From contig JAPFFF010000067.1 in NCBI GenBank assembly GCA_039105265.1, forward strand, positions 391,898 to 455,897: 64,000 bases of DNA, read 5' to 3'. The translations under genes and the position numbers were made by a program. The notes beneath the pieces were generated by a model, which saw nothing but the letters and a program-made list of their open reading frames with translations, was not told the DNA's origin and did no database searches. Shown here one piece after another: positions 60,201-64,000 of the stretch. Within the stretch, counting starts at the first letter, position 1; each line of letters begins with the position of its first letter. The stretch comes from Tritrichomonas musculus (taxonomy: Eukaryota; Parabasalia; Tritrichomonadida; Tritrichomonadidae).

Positions 60201-60756
60201 CATCGAGTGAGTGAGCTTTGACAACAGGTCTCTCATCACCTTTCAAACTATAACATTTTCTCAACGCCTCACAAAATGCTAAACGTTTGTCTTCATCATC
60301 TCCTATCAACACATCAAATGATATCCTCCTATTCACGTATAACATATATTCGGTCATATATTTTTGGAAATTGCGTTTATTGACAACATCCTTGATTCGT
60401 TTCTCATATTGAATTCTCTCATCAGTCTTGGATTGATATAAGTTGATGGGGATGTTTAATATAAGCCTCTCCTCTAATGCGTTGTCGCGAATACTATTTT
60501 TATACTGATTACGTTGCTGAACTCGATTGATATGACTCGATTTGCCTTTACGAATGGTCGCGAATAATTTATTATCATCCTTATCAAATGCTCTAATATA
60601 ATCATCAACGCAAACACCTCTCCTATTAATATGCATACTTATCAATCGATTCGATAACTCACCCTTCAACTCTCTCAACGATGCAGTTTTATTAGCGAAT
60701 CCGGGTAACGATAAGATATCTCTTTTGGTGAGTTTACTTAATAATTTATTTTTCAT
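57226..60756 (-). CDS. Protein-primed DNA polymerase B (Polinton pPolB), 1176 aa
   Basis: The exonuclease motifs are visible: YYSDYETN (Exo I, about residue 510), YFHNLKYDACFF (Exo II, about 565) and YCKKDCIVL (Exo III, about 703). The polymerase motifs follow: DFDAVSLYPS (A, about 799), LLLNSIYGKS (B, about 939) and IYYQDTDSMHI (C, about 1030). This is the replicative enzyme that marks a Polinton. The 500-residue N-terminal region has a segment YKDNCFVYACIQSG (about 302-315) with a cysteine-peptidase-like look. The first 55 residues (ILSLPGFANKTASLRELK) resemble the N-terminus of the basic protein at 61565-62569. It is transcribed away from the HNH gene, with 62 bp between their starts. Confidence 0.95.
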   Translation of the reverse strand: MKNKLLSKLTKRDILSLPGFANKTASLRELKGELSNRLISMHINRRGVCVDDYIRAFDKDDNKLFATIRKGKSSHINRVQQRNQYKNSIRDNALEERLILNIPINLYQSKTDERIQYEKRIKDVVNKRNFQKYMTEYMLYVNRRISFDVLIGDDEDKRLAFCEALRKCYSLKGDERPVVKAHSLDGTYKYFTLSDKWMIDNTIGHIAGTVDLIEDASDVNPNYNSTFIPVRYEALFVTKSKFKKTTTFSIQKLDPDTNTVYNEEIEIDEDFRNMYDGGFFPYINLSNIDLTDYHIFSSIDKNNYKDNCFVYACIQSGVFEIDEINHLRNYIRTKRVPCNRIISVAKEFKCHFIIRRIDESKDTRHQYNVRIDTRKKPWAKDYVRTVDLLLYKNHYMINKNIMATTYYLEHRDELDEKFAHIPIDRRVLIKGVNKDTPLYKNEGTTPMIILRKMFDLNLFREIKNCELNILATTEFNNNLNDYVDLNYDEELCCKPIKTDTNYGKQWSRIYYSDYETNSTVSPHVPYLNCTAWRDGAYIHSISFTGDNINEQLLDYLQDQSLTYFHNLKYDACFFMNTYGWRPKILERAGTILQIIMNKYIDNKIVKTLTFRNSYSLINKPLRKFASMFNLDVHKEIMAYKLYTEHNIKRCIVPALEFQIQYYEETKDEKSLHEIARDFKQLIENAKIADAYDSLNIDIMKYAKFYCKKDCIVLMKGLEKFNEDLMKIFHETKINMLNIHNYISISAIGYDFAKRYGCFNGCYELSGKPQNFILRCVSGGRTMTANNDKQYIEGRIQDFDAVSLYPSAMRIMNGVPKGKPKIIPTNVSKEELLRYDTFFAEINITKIKCKSDIDYKFGHVFHRDDNGSKIFDNNPVTHFYIDKIAFMDLMEFYDFDYEFIRGYYFNEGFNTTINKFIDKLFRLRLRYQRACNPLEQTIKLLLNSIYGKSILKAIPIETKSVPKEKIYNYIWRNYNYISEITETDNINNVYVKKMKPIYNHFNLPQFGASVLSWSKHIMNRVMNTAEQHGINIYYQDTDSMHIMEDDVERIAKIYNSKYGRQLIGKQMCQFHIDFDRFDGAVGEVHSRKLIALGKKSYLDILVDENGNEGYHIRMKGVPKQCILNYCKHHNISVEELYELMYNGEEITFNLLDGANCFRKNKLYQQINLPQFNRTMKF

Positions 60757-60818
60757 TTATATATCATTAAAAATGGCCCGGTTTCAAAATCAACTCATTT
60801 TTTTATCGCGCTATCAAA

Positions 60819-61544
60819 ATGTCTCACGATAATATCAATATTGACCAATTATTGGAACGCATCAAATTACTTGAGGAGGAGAATGCTAGATTGAAGGCTA
60901 CCCCTGATCTTGTCGATGTTGGTTGCAATACAGATGGACGCGGTGATGATGTATGTCCCACCGTTGAAAAGGATGAAGATGCTAAATGGTTCCCCCTCAA
61001 GAATTATGAAAACGAGTATGAGATATTGAACTGCTACCCTTATCCAATTCGTAAGATAGCAACTGGTAGGATTGTTACTGAATTCAAAAATAAAACTAGC
61101 GGATACATCCAAGTATCTCTCAATGGTAGCTGTCAACAAAAACATAGACTTGTTGCACTACAATTCATATATAACGATGACCCTGTAAACAAAACTATCG
61201 TCGACCATATAGAGCAGGATAGGACATATTATCATGTAAAATGTTTACGATGGGTTTCGACTCAAGATAATAATAAAAATAGGAGTTCAACGAGAGGTAT
61301 TGTATACGAGTATTTTGACGATATAGATGAAGATGCAATTGTCGTGAATAAATACGGTGACCACTTATTTGAGAACTATTATTATTTCGATAATAAGTTT
61401 TACTATTTCAACGGAGTACGTTACAGAGAATTATATATCAAAGAGAATAAATCAGGTGTTCTATTTGTTAGCATGAAGGACACTAAAAATAGAACTGTCA
61501 ATGTATATGTAAATAGATTCAAGAAAATATATAACTTGAATTAG
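60819..61544 (+). CDS. HNH-type endonuclease-like protein (241 aa) of the Polinton
   Basis: A short leucine zipper-like N-terminus (IDQLLERIKLLEEENARL) precedes a NUMOD4-like segment (WFPLKNYENEYEI, SGYIQVSLNG) and an HNH_3-type core: HRLVALQFI, then VDHIEQDRTYYHVKCLRWVS and a following N-rich NNKNRS. These are the marks of phage-type HNH homing endonucleases. The C-terminal 80 residues repeat a Y-rich strand pattern (NYYYFDNKFYYFNGVRYREL), possibly another DNA-binding module. It could act in mobility, DNA processing or as a DNA-binding regulator. A TCATT motif is 24 nt before the ATG (60795-60799). Confidence 0.75.
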   Translation: MSHDNINIDQLLERIKLLEEENARLKATPDLVDVGCNTDGRGDDVCPTVEKDEDAKWFPLKNYENEYEILNCYPYPIRKIATGRIVTEFKNKTSGYIQVSLNGSCQQKHRLVALQFIYNDDPVNKTIVDHIEQDRTYYHVKCLRWVSTQDNNKNRSSTRGIVYEYFDDIDEDAIVVNKYGDHLFENYYYFDNKFYYFNGVRYRELYIKENKSGVLFVSMKDTKNRTVNVYVNRFKKIYNLN

Positions 61545-61564
61545 TATTATTTTTGCGGAGCATA

Positions 61565-62569
61565 TTATTTGTTATCCTCAATACTGATAATTCTAACAGG
61601 TTTACCATGTATCAATTCGAGGTTTCGCTTAGTCCTTGCGATTTGTTTAGCAGATTGTGCAAGCTTACCATTATTCTTTATATCTTTAAATATTTTTGAA
61701 CGTGCATTCGATTCACGAATCAAGGCTTCCCTAGCGATAGCTTCCTCCTTTTCAGCAACATGCTTCTCCCAGTTAGCTTGTTTTATAGCAGCACGCTTAG
61801 CTTTATTCTCCTTTCTACGTTGCTTTCTAGCTGCAGCTTTAGAACTTTGAGCAGCTGCTATCAGTGCAGCCTTACGTTGCTTCTTAGACATATAATTTGC
61901 AGGTGGCTTGTATGGATCATATGATTCAGCCTCCTTCAATAGCCTATTGATTTCCTTCTCCTTATGCTCCTTCTCCCAGTTAGCTTGTTTTATAGCAGCA
62001 CGCTTAGCTTTATTATCCTTCTTGCGTTGCTTTCGTTCAACTGCCCTACGAGCTCGTCTAGCTTTATCTTTGATACGTTCATATGCTTCCTGCAATCCCT
62101 GATCCGTGATGAGTTGTCGTCTTTGAGCACGTGCAGCCGCGATGATAGCAGCCTTACGTTGCTTCTTAGACATATAATTTGCAGGTGGTGCGGATGAATC
62201 ATTAGATGTATATTCTATAGCCTTAATATTGGATTTGGGTGGAGCTATCATCTTACGTTTAGTGGGATGAGGTGGTATATATGGTTGTGGATTACTTCGA
62301 TATTTTTCGACATATTCCTTAACTTTGTAACCACGTTTCTTTTTGGTATATTGATGAACTCTCGCCCGAACGAAATCCTTGAGTTCGATCAATAAATAAT
62401 TATATAAACTCTTGAATCCAGGCAGTTGAACAATCTCTCCCTTATTTAGACTCAGTACAGTTTTATTCTGGGGTAGGTTGCAACTGGATGAGCCATGCTT
62501 CTTGGGAGGTGAGGTCTTGGGATATGAGTCATCATTTGGATCATAATTGAAGTCATCACTATCACTCAT
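61565..62569 (-). CDS. Basic Ala/Lys/Arg-rich Polinton protein with duplicated module (334 aa)
   Basis: An acidic start (MSDSDDFNYDPNDD) is followed at about residues 40-95 by a domain (LNKGEIVQLPGFKSLYNYLL to KVKEYVEKY) that resembles the N-terminus of the polymerase. The rest is very basic and Ala-rich. The module PPANYMSKKQRKAA, then RKQR-KK/RKE-NKAKRAAIKQANWEK, occurs twice (about 128-205 and 222-285), so the gene grew by internal duplication. A nucleic-acid-condensing core protein, comparable in role to adenovirus core proteins, is the best guess. This is inference. Confidence 0.6.
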   Translation of the reverse strand: MSDSDDFNYDPNDDSYPKTSPPKKHGSSSCNLPQNKTVLSLNKGEIVQLPGFKSLYNYLLIELKDFVRARVHQYTKKKRGYKVKEYVEKYRSNPQPYIPPHPTKRKMIAPPKSNIKAIEYTSNDSSAPPANYMSKKQRKAAIIAAARAQRRQLITDQGLQEAYERIKDKARRARRAVERKQRKKDNKAKRAAIKQANWEKEHKEKEINRLLKEAESYDPYKPPANYMSKKQRKAALIAAAQSSKAAARKQRRKENKAKRAAIKQANWEKHVAEKEEAIAREALIRESNARSKIFKDIKNNGKLAQSAKQIARTKRNLELIHGKPVRIISIEDNK

Positions 62570-62610
62570 TTAAACAAAAATAAAAATATGGTTCGATAAA
62601 ATGTAATTAT

Positions 62611-63018
62611 TTAATTATTACAGTCATCTACTAAGGGTTCATCATCAGGTGTCTCATTAATTGTCTCATTAATTGTCTCATTAACACTACAATCGATATT
62701 ATCCGCATCTGGGGTATCCTCTTCCTCCTCTTCAAGCTCATCAAGATGTTCCTCGACATATCTCCTTAGTATCTCCATTTCATATTTTTTACGTAATCTA
62801 TATTCACGTTGCTGTTGGCGTCTAGCAGCTCGTCGCTCGTCATCATTAGCATACTTACATCTTCGCCCACGAGGCTTCTTAGATTCAGGTTCAACAGGTT
62901 CATCATCAATGTTATCAATCTTATTTAATACATCACTCGATTTCGATTTAACAATTGTCCCGGTGACGGATGGAAGTTGATTAGTAATAGTTGGGCTATC
63001 TACTTGCGATTCACTCAT
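62611..63018 (-). CDS. bZIP-like basic protein of the Polinton (135 aa)
   Basis: After a Ser/Thr-rich start (MSESQVDSPTITNQLPS), a basic segment KKPRGRRCKYANDDERRAAR and RQQQREYRLRKKYEMEILRR lead into an amphipathic helix and an acidic tail (EELEEEEED-like), then repeated NETI units. This has the shape of a bZIP-type DNA-binding region, and could be a transcription factor of the element. I chose the ATG at 63018; the frame is open to 63081 but that extension is A/T-rich and overlaps the neighbouring gene. Confidence 0.5.
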   Translation of the reverse strand: MSESQVDSPTITNQLPSVTGTIVKSKSSDVLNKIDNIDDEPVEPESKKPRGRRCKYANDDERRAARRQQQREYRLRKKYEMEILRRYVEEHLDELEEEEEDTPDADNIDCSVNETINETINETPDDEPLVDDCNN

Positions 63019-63064
63019 TTGCTTATCGAGAAAAAATATTATATAAAAAATAATCGACGCATAT

Positions 63065-63523
63065 TTATACGAAGCAATCATCCTTTATATCGCTATCATC
63101 GAATTCAATTTTGAACTGGTCGCGAATACATTTGATATTATGTTTGTTGACGCATTCAAGAACGTGACATGGATAGTATGGGGTGTCCATATATGTTTGC
63201 ATTGTGAGTTCTATGATAAGGACGTATAGCTTATCCTTACTATCGAATTTGCAGTTGAATGATACTATAATCGAATCCCCAAACAATTTAATGATTTTAT
63301 TATAGTTGATGAATACATTATTTTTCTTATTATTAGATTCGAGTGTGATGAATAAAGGTTTGCAACAATATTTGTCAAACTTATTTTTAAATACTTTCTC
63401 CCCCTCGAAATAGATGACAGCCTTTACAAACTTGTTGTTCTTATATGTATCATTGATAAATGAAACGAGCTTGGTTGGTGAGTAGAAGTTATTGTTAGTG
63501 TCTACGATTGAATCAACAGACAT
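63065..63523 (-). CDS. Small Polinton protein, unknown (152 aa)
   Basis: A beta-rich, Lys/Asn/Phe-rich protein (KAVIYFEGEKVFKNKFDKYC, KPLFITLESNNKKNNVFINY) with a Cys/His cluster late in the chain (PYYPCHVLECVNKHNIKC). No membrane helix or signal. The Cys-x4-C...H...C spacing could bind zinc. I do not recognise it. It is the outermost of three minus-strand genes in a row, with the next gene starting about 46 bp after its stop. Confidence 0.55.
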   Translation of the reverse strand: MSVDSIVDTNNNFYSPTKLVSFINDTYKNNKFVKAVIYFEGEKVFKNKFDKYCCKPLFITLESNNKKNNVFINYNKIIKLFGDSIIVSFNCKFDSKDKLYVLIIELTMQTYMDTPYYPCHVLECVNKHNIKCIRDQFKIEFDDSDIKDDCFV

Positions 63524-64000
63524 TTATATTAGGATAAAAAATAAAATAATTTTGGACATGTGATATAAAAAATATTTTTGAAAAATTTTGGGTATATATA
63601 GCGAGCAGGAACTGCGTTCTATATGTATGATGGAATATAGTTGGAACAGTTTAAATAGTAAATCGAAAACATATATGTGTTAGCGCTAACTGGTATAGTT
63701 GTTGGATCATGAAGCATGTCTCCCAGCTTCGGCGGCAGGCATGAGTTCGATTCGCTGCCATACCGATTTTTCGTATTATTTTCGGTCCATATTTGTGATA
63801 GAGCCCTAGCGAACTAAACACCTTGTGGTAAGCTATTACTTGTGGATTATGGATAATACGAAGCATTGTCGGCAATGCAAACCCAAACCAGCTCCTGTAA
63901 TTGGATGCAGATATTTTCCTTGGGGGATTGATATATAATCCCGGGTACGTATGTTGGTTCCTCGAGAGAATGCATTACGCATCCAATTATGGGGGTTGGT
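63524..64000. other. Non-coding Polinton stretch at the window edge
   Basis: No convincing gene. It holds a tRNA-like segment (63692-63764) followed by a T run, a GTTAGCGCTAAC palindrome (63679-63690), and an inverted pair AATTGGATGC / GCATCCAATT (about 63899 and 63980) close to the edge. Confidence 0.5.
63692..63764 (+). tRNA. tRNA-like sequence in the Polinton
   Basis: A 73-nt segment has end sequences GGTATAG and CCATACC that pair at six of seven positions, a B-box-like GAGTTCGATTCG in the right place, and TTTTT directly after it (63767-63771), like a Pol III terminator. A seven-base loop, CAGCTTC, sits in the anticodon position with a mostly paired stem. The D- and T-stems pair poorly, so it is a tRNA-like or decayed tRNA sequence rather than a confident gene. 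Confidence 0.3.

Larger units (their letters stand above)
50627..64000. mobile_element. Polinton/Maverick element, left 13.4 kb; continues past the window
   Basis: The element is recognised by a protein-primed family B DNA polymerase together with a large set of long ORFs of different base composition (richer in G/C than the host genes), subterminal tandem repeats and insertion into a host ORF. It starts with AGTAGTTATACATAG, agreeing with the usual AG-T start of Polinton ends. Its right end, and so the TIR pair and target duplication, are outside the window. Parts in view: head palindrome, tandem repeats, candidate minor capsid protein, fibre-like protein, polymerase, HNH protein, basic protein, bZIP-like protein, small unknown protein and tRNA-like sequence. 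The long reading frames are open, so it looks whole in this part and is probably young. Confidence 0.85.

Noticed and set aside
63651-63875. 74-aa minus-strand ORF at the window edge
   Set aside because: It overlaps the tRNA-like unit and palindromes and has no clear start context or coding signal.

Overview
This AT-rich window looks like nuclear DNA of a parabasalid flagellate, most likely a Tritrichomonas-type trichomonad. The evidence is the gene content. There are several proteins with the trichomonad-specific DUF3447 (ankyrin-like) N-domain, some fused to BspA-type leucine-rich repeats. There are Sel1-repeat proteins with kinase remnants, an RCC1-kinase fusion, a giant beta-helix (Pmp-like) surface protein, a many-pass class III nucleotidyl cyclase, and a Polinton/Maverick element. 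Genes are mostly single-exon, use the standard code, and several have a TCATT-type Initiator 7-22 nt before the ATG. Species is inference; no sequence search was run.

Layout. 0.7-8.8 kb: a BTB/discoidin-like protein, a Sel1 protein, a recent chimeric duplication built from inverted pieces of two neighbouring genes, a small unknown gene and a low-complexity protein. 8.9-12.7 kb: tRNA-Glu, then a gene-poor stretch with candidate hAT-type TIR elements and a GC-rich island that folds like a structured RNA. 12.8-24.2 kb: the 2304-aa surface protein with about 30 homogenised 24-bp repeats, a DUF3447-LRR protein and an RCC1-coiled coil-kinase protein. 24.3-34.5 kb: a decayed DUF3447 relic, a broken Sel1/kinase-type gene, a DUF3447-ankyrin protein, an IBR-type zinc protein and a kinase relic. 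34.5-39.2 kb: adenylate-type cyclase. 39.8-49.1 kb: two split DUF3447/LRR genes, a foldback MITE, tRNA-Leu, and an Hsp110-like protein with a long tail.

50.6 kb to the end: a Polinton (Maverick) that starts inside a host ORF and runs past the window edge. It has a palindromic head, subterminal tandem repeats, a candidate minor capsid gene, a 1719-aa fibre-like protein, a protein-primed DNA polymerase B, an HNH protein, a basic Ala/Lys protein, a bZIP-like protein and a small unknown protein. All its long reading frames in view are open, so it looks whole as far as visible and young. Integrase, ATPase, protease and major capsid genes are not seen and would lie to the right.

The host genes do not form a pathway. 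They sample expanded trichomonad families: surface LRR and Pmp proteins, ankyrin/Sel1 adaptors, kinases and cyclases. The region shows active birth, splitting and decay of such genes, with DNA-transposon debris between them.
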